The notes: generated by a model from the sequence alone, not told the origin. Shown: positions 1-9,722, numbered from the stretch's first letter. The stretch is 64,000 bases of DNA from CAYNHF01 sp964397045 (GCA_964397045.1 CAYNHF010000003.1:1-64000); one strand, 5' to 3'. Numbers and translations are program-made.

Positions 1-36
1 ACCTCCGTTCCTAGTGGTTCCTAGCAAGTTGATTGG

Positions 37-570
37 CTATAGCGCCGAATGGAGCGCGGCGTGCTCCGCTGCCTCATCCGCAGCTACGAGGCCGACCGCG
101 ACCAGGTCTTCTGGGCTGATGAAGCCGTCGCTGATCCTGAATCCGCCGGCGCGGACCACGGCGTCACGCAAAGGGACCGCCCAATGATGTTCGATGAGGA
201 GGAGCGCTGCAGCCGAGTCGTTGGGGATCTCTTCGATGACATCCCAGGCGTCTTCGTCTGTGAAGACGTTGACGCCGTCGGCGCCTGCCTCTGCGCCGAT
301 CTCTGCGCCGATCTCCATACCCTCCTCACCTTCGATGCCAAGGCCAATCAGGGCACCGACCACGGTGCCGAGCTCGATGGCCTCGTCCCTTGTGATGTTG
401 CTGAGGTGAGCTACCTCGAGGTCGCCGTCGGTGTCCTTGAAGACAGCCAGCGCGTCGATCACTCGGATTGTGTCGTTCTCGCGCAGCCGCTCGAGCTCTG
501 CAATGACTTCCCCCTGGAAATCGGGGTGATCGAATCCGAGCACGAGCAGTTGAACTGGACCTATCGCCAT
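37..570 (-). CDS. DUF6325-like protein
   Basis: A 177-residue protein beginning MAIGPVQLLVLGFDHPDFQG, an opening I associate with actinobacterial DUF6325 proteins. The core predicts alpha/beta structure, and a Gly/Ala-rich stretch (about residues 66-100) resembles the glycine-rich segment of DUF1269-type membrane-associated proteins. The function is unknown. The ATG at 570 is preceded by AAGGGG at good spacing, which fixes the start. It stands alone on the minus strand, divergent from the cytochrome peroxidase gene. The family name is from memory of the sequence type; the reading frame itself is secure. Confidence 0.75.
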   Translation of the reverse strand: MAIGPVQLLVLGFDHPDFQGEVIAELERLRENDTIRVIDALAVFKDTDGDLEVAHLSNITRDEAIELGTVVGALIGLGIEGEEGMEIGAEIGAEAGADGVNVFTDEDAWDVIEEIPNDSAAALLLIEHHWAVPLRDAVVRAGGFRISDGFISPEDLVAVGLVAADEAAEHAALHSAL

Positions 571-1006
571 GTTTTTCCCCTTTTCGACAACTCACGTGGA
601 GTATCTGAATGCTCCGCCACGGACCGGAATTCTACGCAGTTGGCGGCAGGGCACCGAATCGCGGACAAGTCTCCGCGGTAGAAGTCCGGCGGACGGAGAC
701 CAGGCGACCACACATGACCCGTCGCCCCATCTACTCATTTGCAGCATCCAGGACCGGCATGCCATCCGCCCAGCATGAGCCGGGGCCCGATCTCAGGCCG
801 CCCACAGCCGGCATGCGCATCCTGGTCAGTCGGCCGAGTAGACGCTTTCTATCAATCGTGTCACTCTGTTGACGTTTGCCTCTAGCGCCGCGGGTGACGA
901 TGGCCAATCGTCGGGTGAGTTGTGATTTGCGTTCGCGGCCAGACTTCATCTGGTGCGCGGACCGTGGGAGGAACGTCACCGTGGTGGCGTGGAATGGGAG
1001 GTCGAG
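571..1006. other. Divergent intergenic region
   Basis: I see no convincing gene in these 436 bp. Two copies of CCGGCATGC (near 758 and 812), with CCAGGA and TCCTGG on their outer sides, could form a long imperfect hairpin. A TAGACGCTTT motif like those in other gaps of this window lies near 838. Promoters for the genes on both sides should lie here, but no clear -35/-10 pair stands out. Confidence 0.5.
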
Positions 1007-2263
1007 ATGCTGGGGAAGCGTCTGCTGGTCGTCGGGATCGCTGGTCTAGGGGTGTTGCTGCTTCTGTCGCTGGGTGCCGTGTGGGCGCAGAGTGGCGTGT
1101 CGCTCACCGAAACCGAGGAACTGGGCAAGTCGACCTTCTTCGATGAGTCCCTCTCCATGAACGGCAACCAGTCGTGTGCCTCTTGCCACGACCCCGCCGT
1201 GGGTTTCACGGGTCCGCTCTCTGACATAAATGCCGGCGGCGCCGTCTACGAAGGGTCGATCTTGGGGCGGTTCGGAAACCGCAGGCCACCCTCGGCGGCG
1301 TATGCCACGCAGAGCCCCATCTTTCACCTCGCCAAGGACATGTGGACCGGCGGCAATTTCTGGGATGGACGTGCCACCGGCGAGAAGCTGGGGAATCCGG
1401 CTGCCGATCAGGCACAAGGCCCGTTTGTGAATCCGGTGGAGCAGGCTCTTCCCGACTCGGCCTGTGTGGTGTACCGGGTGTGCACGGGCACCTACGGAGC
1501 GGCCGTGGACGAGGTGTGGGGTGCCGGAACGTGCGCCATAGCGTGGCCGGGTGACGTTGAGTCCCAGTGTGCGGTGGAAACGGGGTCGGTTTTGCTGTCG
1601 CCTGCCGACCAGGCATTGTCGGACATGGCGTACGACCAGATCGCTCTGTCGGTCGCGGCCTATGAGGCGTCGCCGGAGGTGAACGCCTTCACGTCGAAGT
1701 ACGACCTCAAGGTCAAGCTCACCAAGGAGGAAAAGCGTGGCCGGGCCCTCTTCCAGGGCAAGGCGAGGTGCTCGGCGTGCCATCCGTCCAACGGCCAACT
1801 CCCGTTGTTCACGGACTACACGTTCGACAATCTCGGCGTCCCGCAGAATCCGGAGAACCCAGCTGGGATGAGTCCTGGCTTCGTTGACCCCGGCCTCGGC
1901 GGGTCCCTCCAGAATGCCGGATACTCCGAGGACGTCTACATGGCGGAGTGGGGTAAGCAGAAGGTCCCGACAGTTCGCAATGTCGACAAACGACCCGACG
2001 ACTCGGTCGTCAAGGCGTACACGCACAACGGGTACTTCAAGACGCTCGGAGGACTCGTCCACTTCTACAACACCCGGGACGTCCTGCCGCTGTGCCCGGG
2101 CCCCTACACCGAAGCACAGGCGCTTGCCGCGGGTTGCTGGCCCGCCCCGGAGGTGGCCGAGAACGTCAACGACTCCGAACTCGGCGATCTCGGGTTGAGC
2201 GCAGCGGACGAGGTAGCCATTGTGGCATTCCTCAAGGCGCTTTCGGACGGCTACACGCCCTGA
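1007..2263 (+). CDS. Di-heme cytochrome c peroxidase family protein
   Basis: A 418-residue exported protein with an N-terminal hydrophobic signal (about residues 5-27). It has two c-type heme sites: CASCH at residues 57-61 and CSACH at 255-259, the arrangement of the CcpA/MauG family. These proteins reduce hydrogen peroxide or catalyse radical oxidations outside the membrane. The length and the C-terminal conserved block fit the family. ATG at 1007 has GGGAGG upstream and gives a clean signal peptide, whereas a start at 953 would add a charged, non-signal tail. No maturation genes lie nearby, so the electron donor is unknown. Confidence 0.9.
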   Translation: MLGKRLLVVGIAGLGVLLLLSLGAVWAQSGVSLTETEELGKSTFFDESLSMNGNQSCASCHDPAVGFTGPLSDINAGGAVYEGSILGRFGNRRPPSAAYATQSPIFHLAKDMWTGGNFWDGRATGEKLGNPAADQAQGPFVNPVEQALPDSACVVYRVCTGTYGAAVDEVWGAGTCAIAWPGDVESQCAVETGSVLLSPADQALSDMAYDQIALSVAAYEASPEVNAFTSKYDLKVKLTKEEKRGRALFQGKARCSACHPSNGQLPLFTDYTFDNLGVPQNPENPAGMSPGFVDPGLGGSLQNAGYSEDVYMAEWGKQKVPTVRNVDKRPDDSVVKAYTHNGYFKTLGGLVHFYNTRDVLPLCPGPYTEAQALAAGCWPAPEVAENVNDSELGDLGLSAADEVAIVAFLKALSDGYTP

Positions 2264-2534
2264 GCGGGCCCGGTTACAGCCGAGCGGAGCAGTCTAGCGA
2301 CAGGTCCACACCAGGCGATGGCGCAGCGGCTTTGCCATGGAAGCGTCCCAGGGTCCCGCCCGCAGCGCGGATGGACGCTCATCGACCATCCGTTCGCGAT
2401 GCACCATGGAGTAGATGCTTTGGCGGACAACTAGGAATTCCTGTGCCGATCCGAGTATCCGGGGTGATGAGGCGGGATTGAACGTGACGAATGACCCTTG
2501 GTGCCGGGGCGCCGATCTTGCACTATGAGGAGTT

Positions 2535-3950
2535 GTGACGCGAACCACTTGGGCGGCGACGGGATTGGCGCTGGCCATGTTGATCGCGTCGTGTGGTGGC
2601 GGGGTTGGTGTGCTCGACACCGAGTTGGAGGGGCGGACGCCGGTGGTGATCGACGCCGACTTCGGCGGCGACGACATGATGGCCTTGCTCTACCTGCTCC
2701 AGGATGACTCGGTCAGCGTCAGAGCGGTCACGATCACCGGCACCGGCTTGGCCCACTGTCCAGCCGGAGCCGCCAACGCCAGGGCGGTGCTGGACCATGT
2801 TGGGTTTGAGGACGTGCCGGTGGCCTGCGGCCCCGCCGAGCCGATCGCCGGGACCAACGCCTTTCCCGATCAGTGGCGCCAGGGTGCAGACGGCCTCGCC
2901 ACGCAGGTCGGCCTCGAAGCTCCTGAGGTTGCGGAGGAATCGGAAGCGGTGGATCTACTCGTGGAGACCGTGAAACAGTCGCCGGTGCCGGTCCGGCTGC
3001 TGGCACTCGGGCCGCTCACCAACGTGGCGCTGGCGATGGACCAGGCCCCCTGGCTCGTCGACAACCTTCAGGACATCGTGATGATGGGCGGTGCCGTGGA
3101 CGTGAACGGCACAGTGGAGACGGCCATGACCGCAGAGTGGAATGTCTGGGTCGATCCGGTGGCGGCCAATCGCGTGATGCGATCGGGAGTGCCAATCACG
3201 TTGGTTCCCCTGGACGCCACCAACGACGTGCCCGCCTCGGTGTTCTTCTTCGAGGCACTGGCCGAGCAGAAGGCGACGCCCGAGGCCGAGCTGGTCTACC
3301 GGTTTTTCAAATCGAACCCGTTCAATCTTGAGGGCGGGGCCTACTTCTTCTGGGACCCGCTGGCTGCGGTTGCCGCCGTCGACTCCAGCGTGGTGACTTT
3401 CGACACCCGACGGATCGCGGTCGTCGAGGCGGCGGGGGAGCAGCATGGAGCCACCGTGGAGTCGGCGAATGGCGCTGAGGTGACCCTGGCGACGGCGGCT
3501 GATCGGCAGCTATTCGAGACCGAATTCCTCACCATGCTCAACGGGGGGTCCCCAGCAGTCGTCGAGGTTCCGGTGCCGGACTTGTCGATCACCTACGAAA
3601 CCGACGGAACGTGCGCCCTGGTCGGTCCCGGGGAGGTCACGACCGGAGTCGGCGTGGTGGTGGAGGTCATCAACGAGTCCGAGGGCACCGTCGCCGTGGT
3701 GTTTGGCCTCCACGAGGGGATCGGCATCGAGCAGATCCGCGAGGATGCCGCGGCCGCCGCCGAGACCGACGAAGTGCCCGACTATTGGGTGGAGACTGGG
3801 GCCTTGCCGGTGTTCGCGGCATCGCTCACCGGTGGCTCCGTGATCGGCCGGGTGGACCTCGTTGGGGGCACCCATGCCATGGTCTGCGCCGATGAGGCGA
3901 ACAACGTCACCGTTCTCGGCGACCTGGTCGTCACAACAACGGGGGGATAG
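2535..3950 (+). CDS. Nucleoside hydrolase-family lipoprotein
   Basis: A 471-residue predicted lipoprotein. The signal ends LIAS-Cys20, and the catalytic calcium site of inosine-uridine nucleoside hydrolases follows at once (DADFGGDD, Asp40, 42, 46, 47). The hydrolase domain runs to about residue 345; later motifs such as LGPLTNVALA and the NVWVDP block support it. An extra C-terminal domain of about 115 residues follows and looks beta-rich. The GTG start gives the best lipoprotein signal. The GAGGAG upstream is too close to be a normal ribosome site, so the mRNA may be leaderless. It probably cleaves nucleosides or related glycosides outside the membrane. Confidence 0.85.
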   Translation: MTRTTWAATGLALAMLIASCGGGVGVLDTELEGRTPVVIDADFGGDDMMALLYLLQDDSVSVRAVTITGTGLAHCPAGAANARAVLDHVGFEDVPVACGPAEPIAGTNAFPDQWRQGADGLATQVGLEAPEVAEESEAVDLLVETVKQSPVPVRLLALGPLTNVALAMDQAPWLVDNLQDIVMMGGAVDVNGTVETAMTAEWNVWVDPVAANRVMRSGVPITLVPLDATNDVPASVFFFEALAEQKATPEAELVYRFFKSNPFNLEGGAYFFWDPLAAVAAVDSSVVTFDTRRIAVVEAAGEQHGATVESANGAEVTLATAADRQLFETEFLTMLNGGSPAVVEVPVPDLSITYETDGTCALVGPGEVTTGVGVVVEVINESEGTVAVVFGLHEGIGIEQIREDAAAAAETDEVPDYWVETGALPVFAASLTGGSVIGRVDLVGGTHAMVCADEANNVTVLGDLVVTTTGG

Positions 3951-4145
3951 GCCGGCGGCATCGACGCCGACGAAGGTGTCAAGGCGCTTGCGGACGACCC
4001 ACCCCCGGCCGTCGATCGCCGGTATCTGACTCATTCTGTGGAGAGCGCGAAATCAATGCCTACGCCGCCGAAATCGGTCCTATAGGGTTCGCATCGAGGT
4101 CGCGGCGCCACGAGGGGGCCGCGGTTCATCTGAGGGAGACAATTG

Positions 4146-6074
4146 ATGCGAAGGACCACTTCGAGATTAGTTATCGCCGCGCTCTCTGCGCTGGCGATGA
4201 TTGCGACCACCGCCGTTGCGGGAGTAGCCCACGACAGCCCTAACGACGGCCATGTGCCCACAGACACGAACTACGGCTTCGAGGTCATCGGTCGGGACAC
4301 ATTGGGCGGAGTTGAGGACGGGCTCTATACAGACGTCTGGTCACACGACGGTTATGCCTACATCGGCACTTTCCAGGAGCCGAAATGCAGCGACGCCGGC
4401 GTCTTTATCGTCGATATCGACGCCGCGATCGCCAACCATCCCAACACCGATGGCGCGACAGTTGCCCAGATCCGATCGGCACCCAACACTCGTATCAACG
4501 ATGTCAAGGTGCACGCGGTTGGTGATACCGACGTGTTGATCACCACGCAGGAGCCCTGCGGCATGGAGATCCCCGGTTGGGCGCAGTCCGGTGGGGCGGC
4601 CCCGTTCCAGGTCGGTCAGGGCGGGATCAGCCTCTACGACGTCACTGATCCGACCAAACCGAAGGCACTCAAGAAGAACTTCCTCGAATTCGAAGGTGTG
4701 CACAACACGTTTGCCTGGGATTGGGACGGCAACAGCTACCTCATCGGCACGGCTGATACGTTCGATTTCTTCGACACGTTCTTTGTTGATATCACCAAGC
4801 CGCAGTCACCGAAGCTGCTCGCGATCACCGGCGCGCTCGATTGGATTCCGCAGGGTGTGAACCTCGATCAGCTCGAGACCGGTTCATCGGCTGGAATCTT
4901 CAACCACGACGTCTGGGTGGAGATCATCGACGGCACCCCAACCGCGGTGGTGTCGTACTGGGACCTCGGCTTTGTGACGCTCGATGTCACCGATCCCGCG
5001 AATCCGGTGTTCCTCGATGACTCGACCTACGTCGATCCCGAGCCAATTGTCGGTGAGCCCTACGAGGGCAACGCCCACGCAGCCGTCTTTGGCGGTGGCG
5101 GCGACTACATCTTCGGCGGCGACGAGGACTTCTCGCCTGACAGCTTCGCCATCACCTACGACGGAGTCGACTACCCGGCCGGTGTGGCGCAGTTCGGCGG
5201 CGATCCGGCAACACTCGCCGGCCACGTCGAGTACGTCGGCGGAGACGGATGTACGAGCGTCGCGGCACCCACCGTGGCAGAGCCACAGGTGGCGCTGATC
5301 GATCGCGGTGCATGCTTCTTCTCCGACAAGGGAGCAAACGCAGAGGCTGCCGGATACGAGGGATACATCATCGCCAACAATGATGGCGACGACCTCCTCA
5401 ACATGTCACCCGGCGACAATGCGATTCCAACCATTCCTGGTGTGTTCATCGGCCAGTCGGACGGCGACGCCATCAAGGCCAATCAAGGTCTACCGGTTAC
5501 TGCGTCATCGATCTTCGACGGCTGGGGCTACCTCCACATGATCAACAACACCGGAGGAGACGTCACCGTTCCGGTTGGCGGCGCTACAAGCGGAAACACC
5601 GACACGATCCCGCAAATGGGTGAACTGGGGTACTACGCACCGGCCCAAGCAGTCGAAGAAGGACTTGGCACGGAGTTTGGCGATCTGACGATGCACAACA
5701 TCGAGGCCGATCCGCTCACTCAGGGCCTGACGCCTTCCTTCGACGAAGGTCCGCGGATGTTCGTGTCGTGGTACTCGCTCGGGATGCGGGCACTCGAGTA
5801 TCGACCCGGCCACTTCCATGCCAACCTGAACGACGAAGACAGTTACAGCCAGAACGTCCACGAGGTGGGCCGCTTCATTGCCGAGGAAGGTTCGAACTTC
5901 TGGGGTGTGCACATCGATCAGACCACGATCGACGATGAGCAGACGCAGATCATTCTCGGCTCCGACCGCAACACGGGTCTGTGGATATTCACGTTCAGCT
6001 GCCTGACCCGCGTCGATATCAATGGTGGTACGCAGGACATCTTGTACTGCGATCCCACGACCACGTCACCGTAA
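4146..6074 (+). CDS. Secreted LVIVD-repeat protein with PA domain
   Basis: A 642-residue secreted protein with an N-terminal signal ending near residue 29 (AVAGVAHD). Beta-propeller-type LVIVD repeats follow (for example FVTLDVTDPANPVFLDD and GISLYDVTDPTKPK). A protease-associated (PA) domain is inserted at about residues 365-450, marked by LIDRGACFF and IANNDGDDLL. No peptidase domain is present, so the PA domain may serve binding or stability rather than proteolysis. ATG at 4146 lies 7 nt after GAGGGAG; a TTG at 4143 is the alternative. A TATAGGGT box near 4079-4086 could be its -10. A strong terminator follows the stop. Confidence 0.8.
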   Translation: MRRTTSRLVIAALSALAMIATTAVAGVAHDSPNDGHVPTDTNYGFEVIGRDTLGGVEDGLYTDVWSHDGYAYIGTFQEPKCSDAGVFIVDIDAAIANHPNTDGATVAQIRSAPNTRINDVKVHAVGDTDVLITTQEPCGMEIPGWAQSGGAAPFQVGQGGISLYDVTDPTKPKALKKNFLEFEGVHNTFAWDWDGNSYLIGTADTFDFFDTFFVDITKPQSPKLLAITGALDWIPQGVNLDQLETGSSAGIFNHDVWVEIIDGTPTAVVSYWDLGFVTLDVTDPANPVFLDDSTYVDPEPIVGEPYEGNAHAAVFGGGGDYIFGGDEDFSPDSFAITYDGVDYPAGVAQFGGDPATLAGHVEYVGGDGCTSVAAPTVAEPQVALIDRGACFFSDKGANAEAAGYEGYIIANNDGDDLLNMSPGDNAIPTIPGVFIGQSDGDAIKANQGLPVTASSIFDGWGYLHMINNTGGDVTVPVGGATSGNTDTIPQMGELGYYAPAQAVEEGLGTEFGDLTMHNIEADPLTQGLTPSFDEGPRMFVSWYSLGMRALEYRPGHFHANLNDEDSYSQNVHEVGRFIAEEGSNFWGVHIDQTTIDDEQTQIILGSDRNTGLWIFTFSCLTRVDINGGTQDILYCDPTTTSP

Positions 6075-6091
6075 CCCGGACGTGTACCAGT

Positions 6092-6138
6092 AGAGAAGAG
6101 GGGGTGCCCGGCTTTGGCCCGGTACCCCCTTTCTCTTG
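6092..6138 (+). terminator. Rho-independent-type terminator
   Basis: A near-perfect inverted repeat (AGAGAAGAGGGGGTGCC against GGTACCCCCTTTCTCT) begins 18 bp after the LVIVD-protein stop and ends in a T-rich stretch. It separates that gene from the TetR gene downstream. Confidence 0.8.
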
Positions 6139-6298
6139 TCACTCGGTCGTGGCTTCGACGAGGTGGTCTTCGTTCGCCACACGATGGGTTCCGCGCAGAT
6201 CCTCATGTCGGGCGAACAGTGTCGGTACTGAGCTGGCAACCTGGTATGCATCGCTCAGAACAATGGCGCCGAGGAGACCGTTGGAGGTCAATATCGCG

Positions 6299-6898
6299 AT
6301 GAGTGAATCAACTCCGCCGTCGGCGAGAAGTCGACTTTTCATGTCGGGCGCACAGCTCATGGCCGACAAGGGTTTCGATGGCGTCTCGGTGAGGGAGGTC
6401 TGCGCCGATGCCCGCACGAGCATCAACATGGTCCACCACTACTTCGGCAGCAAGCAAGGTCTGCTCGACGCGATCGTCGGCCAGTTCAGCTCCGGTGTCT
6501 TCGCGCTGCCGATGCGGCTCCTCGACAAAGAGCCACGATCCGAAGCGGAGTTCCTCTCGATCATCGAGCTGCTCTTCGAATCGACGCTGGAAGCCTTCAT
6601 GGAACACCGGTTGGTGATGCTGGTCGTTGGGCGAGAACAGGCCGATCCCGTGGCTCTGCCGATGTACATGGAGCGTGTCGCCACTTTCCTCGAGCGAGCC
6701 AAAGGAAGCGGGTTCGTTCGCGATGAAGTTGACACGGACATGATTGCTGGTTTCTTCCTCGATCGGATACTCAACCAGGTCCAGTTCGCACCCTGGGTCA
6801 AGAGGAACTACGGCGCCAACCTGCTCTCCGACCCCGAGTACAAACAACGATGGTGCCAGTCGAACCTCGACATCTTCTTGAACGGGATCGTGCCCTAA
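6299..6898 (+). CDS. TetR/AcrR family transcriptional regulator
   Basis: A 199-residue regulator. The N-terminal helix-turn-helix (about residues 12-58) has the TetR pattern AQLMADKGFDGVSVREV followed by INMVHHYFGSKQGLLDAIV. The C-terminal ligand domain resembles the TetR_C type with a long helical bundle. ATG at 6299 lies 11 nt after GGAGG; the open frame extends much further upstream, but that part crosses the terminator and is not coding. No obvious target gene is adjacent, since its neighbour is convergent. Confidence 0.88.
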   Translation: MSESTPPSARSRLFMSGAQLMADKGFDGVSVREVCADARTSINMVHHYFGSKQGLLDAIVGQFSSGVFALPMRLLDKEPRSEAEFLSIIELLFESTLEAFMEHRLVMLVVGREQADPVALPMYMERVATFLERAKGSGFVRDEVDTDMIAGFFLDRILNQVQFAPWVKRNYGANLLSDPEYKQRWCQSNLDIFLNGIVP

Positions 6899-7027
6899 CT
6901 CGGAGGGCCGCAGCAGATCTGCCACGCACCTTTCGTCCGGCGATCAAGTGGGTGGTTGCGATGTTTCCATCGTCTGGCGGGAGGGGATGACGTGAACGCG
7001 GGCGTGGTTGATTGGATGGATTCGTGG

Positions 7028-7396
7028 CTATGCCTGGTGGTCCATCAACACGAAGTCTTCGGCTTTGGTGAAGTCGGCAGGCGGCTCGTCGGAGACCAAA
7101 TTGTCGAGTGCTTCTTCCCGGGAGACCAACCGCGGTGAATCGAATCGGTGCTCTTCACCGGCTATTCGGAGAGTCGCGGTTTCGGCCGCCAGAATGTTCC
7201 GAACCCAGTCCGACTCGGGGCCGTACCTGGCAACCAGTACGTAGCCGGTCTTGGTCGGGTAGGCATCCAGTGGTGTCTGGTAGGACTTCCCCGACGTCCT
7301 GCCGACATGGGTGACAACTGGGTACTCCCCTTTTCTTACCGCTCTTGGGTTGAAGACCCGCTTGTTGATCTTGGCCAACCATCGTGGATAGGGCAC
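7028..7396 (-). CDS. F420-dependent nitroreductase-type protein (DUF385)
   Basis: A 122-residue deazaflavin-dependent nitroreductase-family protein. The family's split-barrel motif is clear: HVGRTSGKSYQTPLDA, then YVLVARYGPESDWVRNI. Members bind coenzyme F420 and reduce quinones, nitro compounds or unsaturated substrates. The GTG start at 7396 lies 5 nt after a perfect AAAGGAGGT ribosome site. It is followed at some distance by IS481 debris. Two shorter relatives lie at 23.6 and 49.8 kb in this window. Confidence 0.9.
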   Translation of the reverse strand: MPYPRWLAKINKRVFNPRAVRKGEYPVVTHVGRTSGKSYQTPLDAYPTKTGYVLVARYGPESDWVRNILAAETATLRIAGEEHRFDSPRLVSREEALDNLVSDEPPADFTKAEDFVLMDHQA

Positions 7397-7616
7397 CCGT
7401 CACCTCCTTTGAGCAATCCCACCGATCACTGTCACGAAACGGTGCGGAGTTTTCTACGGTCCTTTGCCCCTTTACTCACCTTCACCTCCGAAGTCGAGCT
7501 ACCCGCCCGACGCGGCCCTGGTGTCGTCAGTGCAGCAATCGGCAGCCTGGAAATCACCGGGGTTCATTCTCATCACCGGTGCTTGGGACGACCCAAGCTG
7601 ATAGCGCATATGTGCA

Positions 7617-7675
7617 GCCGATATGTGCAAGGCGCTTTCACGTCGGGCGTCGCATTGCAGGTGGTCGATATCGGC
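7617..7675. repeat. 58/59-bp repeat, copy A
   Basis: Bounded by GCCGATAT and ATATCGGC, which are inverted copies of each other. It shares GCCGATATGTGC at one end and GCGTCGCATT-CAGG-GTCGATATCGGC at the other with copy B at 15248-15305. It abuts the truncated end of the IS481 fragment. Confidence 0.6.
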
Positions 7676-7926
7676 GTTGGAGCCGTGGTCGGCGATTGCT
7701 CGTTGTGGGGTGATCCCGATCGATCGGTACCAGGCCGCAGCTCGGGTCCAGAACCTTTCAGCGGCGACGGCTTGCTCGTTGTTGTGGATCTCGGAATAGG
7801 CGATGCGGTTGGGGTCGTCGATAGCGGTGTGGATATTGCGGTAGCCGGCGCCGCTGTGGTCATGCTGACGGTCGTTGTCGCGGCCGTACATGCGCCAGTT
7901 GCTCTCCCTCGCCTTGTGGGCTTGAG
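7676..7926 (-). pseudogene. IS481-family transposase remnant
   Basis: About 80 codons on the minus strand match the middle of an IS481 transposase integrase core. They include AGYRNIHTAIDDPNRIAYSEI (first catalytic Asp in AIDD) and RAIADHGS (second catalytic Asp, normally TDNGS). The N-terminal helix-turn-helix and the C-terminal third catalytic residue are missing. Homology stops exactly where a 59-bp repeat begins at 7675, and on the other side where the ABM gene stops. It is a dead fragment. Confidence 0.75.
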
Positions 7927-7929
7927 CGG

Positions 7930-8298
7930 CTAGCGGTCGAACCCGGCAGTGTGCGTGCCGAATTCGGCGCCGAGTTGCATCTGATCGGTCGCCTGCTTGA
8001 GCTCCGCGGGGACGTCTCCGAAAAAGAGGAAGGGTCCTGGAGCGGCGATGGCGAGCAGCTGCGGGAAGTGATCGGCCGCGGTGTGGCTCAAGTGGAAGCC
8101 GAGCGCCGCGGCGTCTGTGAACTCGTCGCGGACGTACAGGGCGTTGTCCTGCTCAGATACGTAGATGTGAACCGCCTCGGCCCCCGGTTCGTTCTGCTCC
8201 ATCGCGTTGGTCACCCCCGCGTAGATCGACGTGAGCTCGTCGAGCTTGTCGGGTTGCGCGGTCCACTTGTAGACGACGGTGATGTGGTTGCTGTCCAT
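7930..8298 (-). CDS. Antibiotic-biosynthesis-monooxygenase-fold protein
   Basis: A 122-residue protein starting MDSNHITVVYKWTAQPDKLDE, typical of the dimeric alpha/beta-barrel ABM superfamily. HIYVSEQDNALYVRDEFTDAAALGFHLSH carries the conserved strand and histidine region. Members include quinol monooxygenases and heme-degrading enzymes; the substrate here is unknown. ATG at 8298 sits after GGAGGAG at normal spacing. The frame stays open far upstream but shows no homology there. The IS481 fragment begins directly after its stop codon. Confidence 0.8.
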   Translation of the reverse strand: MDSNHITVVYKWTAQPDKLDELTSIYAGVTNAMEQNEPGAEAVHIYVSEQDNALYVRDEFTDAAALGFHLSHTAADHFPQLLAIAAPGPFLFFGDVPAELKQATDQMQLGAEFGTHTAGFDR

Positions 8299-9170
8299 GT
8301 CTCGACTCCTCCGGTTGCTGAGGCCCCTCTGCAGCGACGCCGGCAGGTGGCTCTTGCCTGCGGTGGCAGCTGTTGTTCCAGCCGTTGCGCGGTACCCATC
8401 GTGGCGCCTACGACTCCTCGGACGATAACCGTCCGGTCCGCCCGGCAGGATTTCGACGCGATCTAGTCGATACGAAGGCTCTCGGCCACGGTCCAGCAGT
8501 GGTCGTATGTGAAGATATCGCCCCCTGCGAGCCGACCACTCCAGCCCGGCACGGTGAGGTCGGCGCACCGGGATGAGAGCAACTCGCGATATCACACCAA
8601 CGTCAGGCCCCATCGAATGTTCGCGCACTGACACACCGGACGACCGGTCCTGCCGGCAGGGGAACCGGGCCAGCTGAAGCTGGCAATGTGAAGTCCGAGG
8701 TCCATCAGGGAGAGAATCCTTCCGACGGGGCTGCAACCCTATCGGCTTCTCCGTTGGCGCGGTAGCGGCGCAGCAAGAGGGCCCCGACTCCCGGATTCAG
8801 TCAACAGCCTCGGATCCCCGGACTACAGCTTCGTCATCCGGGGCTGGAGCCCAGCCGTCCGCATCTACCGGCCCAGACATCAGTAGGGACCGAAGGTGGA
8901 CAGCACCCAACTGGAACCCACCGACTGACAGCAACTCGCCCATGTGCGGCTGGGACGGATGATGCGGCTGTCAGTGTGAAGCCTGGGTGGACGGTCTTCC
9001 TTGAAAGCGTCGGTAGCCGGTCTTCGAATAGACGCGTCAACAGCGCTTCATCGCGTGGATCCGAAAGTCGGTCGGGGAGCGCAGATGTGCCGATACAGGC
9101 GGGAACCCGATAGGTAGTGTCGACCGTCCCAGGGTTACGGAAATGGCGGCAGGATCCCGGGGAGGGTGCG
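8299..9170. other. 872-bp gene-poor region
   Basis: I find no supportable gene here. The minus-strand frame continuing upstream of the ABM protein encodes a low-complexity Arg-rich stretch. A hairpin-like GACGGTCTTCCTTGAAAGCGTC lies at about 8990-9011, followed by a TAGACGC motif at 9029. It may hold degraded sequence linked to the IS481 fragment next door. Confidence 0.45.
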
Positions 9171-9722
9171 ATGTTCCAGTTGCGCAGAGGTTTCATGACG
9201 GTCGCTGTCGTTTCGGTGGTGGCAGTCGTGGTTGCTGGATGCAGCGTTGCGAGCGAGGAACGTAGCGGCCCGGGCGCCGATGGTGTTCCAGTGGTGGTCG
9301 TTGAGTGTGCTGAAGAAGTCTCTGATTGTGACGACACCTTGATCGCCGGCGAGGACACGGTCATCGATGGCGCTCTTCCCCCCGCTCCAACGGATAGCGA
9401 GGGCGAGGAGCCGGCCTCGAGCGGTTTCGTTGTTGACGGCGGTATCGACATCCCAGATGCAATTGCCCACGAAGGCACCGAGGTCGTTGCGGTCCGTGGC
9501 TACTTCGTCGCAGAAGAATCAGCGGCACGGCTGTGTGAGGCCCTCGCCGAGTCGTACCCGCCACAGTGCGGCGGGGTGAGTGTCGTGGTGGCCAATCCCG
9601 AGTTGCTGTCACACGTCGTCCTCGTCGAGGAGGGTGGCACGCAGTGGTCCGAGGACTACGTCACGGTGCTCGGCCGAATCAATGAAGGAGAACTCACGAT
9701 CGCGGCTGACGTCAGCGGCTGA
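9171..9722 (+). CDS. Hypothetical lipoprotein
   Basis: A 183-residue predicted lipoprotein with signal MFQLRRGFMTVAVVSVVAVV and lipobox VVAG-Cys. The mature part is acidic, with a Cys-containing segment (ECAEEVSDCDD), a Pro/Glu linker, then a small alpha/beta domain (about residues 98-180) of the pattern AVRGYFVAEESAARLCEALAE. I recognise no family. ATG at 9171 follows GGGAGGG; a start at 9117 would spoil the signal peptide. It is followed by a second, unrelated lipoprotein gene on the same strand. Confidence 0.75.
   Translation: MFQLRRGFMTVAVVSVVAVVVAGCSVASEERSGPGADGVPVVVVECAEEVSDCDDTLIAGEDTVIDGALPPAPTDSEGEEPASSGFVVDGGIDIPDAIAHEGTEVVAVRGYFVAEESAARLCEALAESYPPQCGGVSVVVANPELLSHVVLVEEGGTQWSEDYVTVLGRINEGELTIAADVSG

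Noticed and set aside
7617..7675. Reading the 59-bp repeat as an integron attC site
   Set aside because: The ends lack the GTTRRRY / RYYYAAC core sites, and no integron integrase is in the window.
8373..8700. WYL-like residues upstream of the ABM gene on the minus strand
   Set aside because: Only a few scattered matches (RYLHIRPLLDRG, YRLDRVE) in an Arg-rich frame, with no helix-turn-helix and no start.
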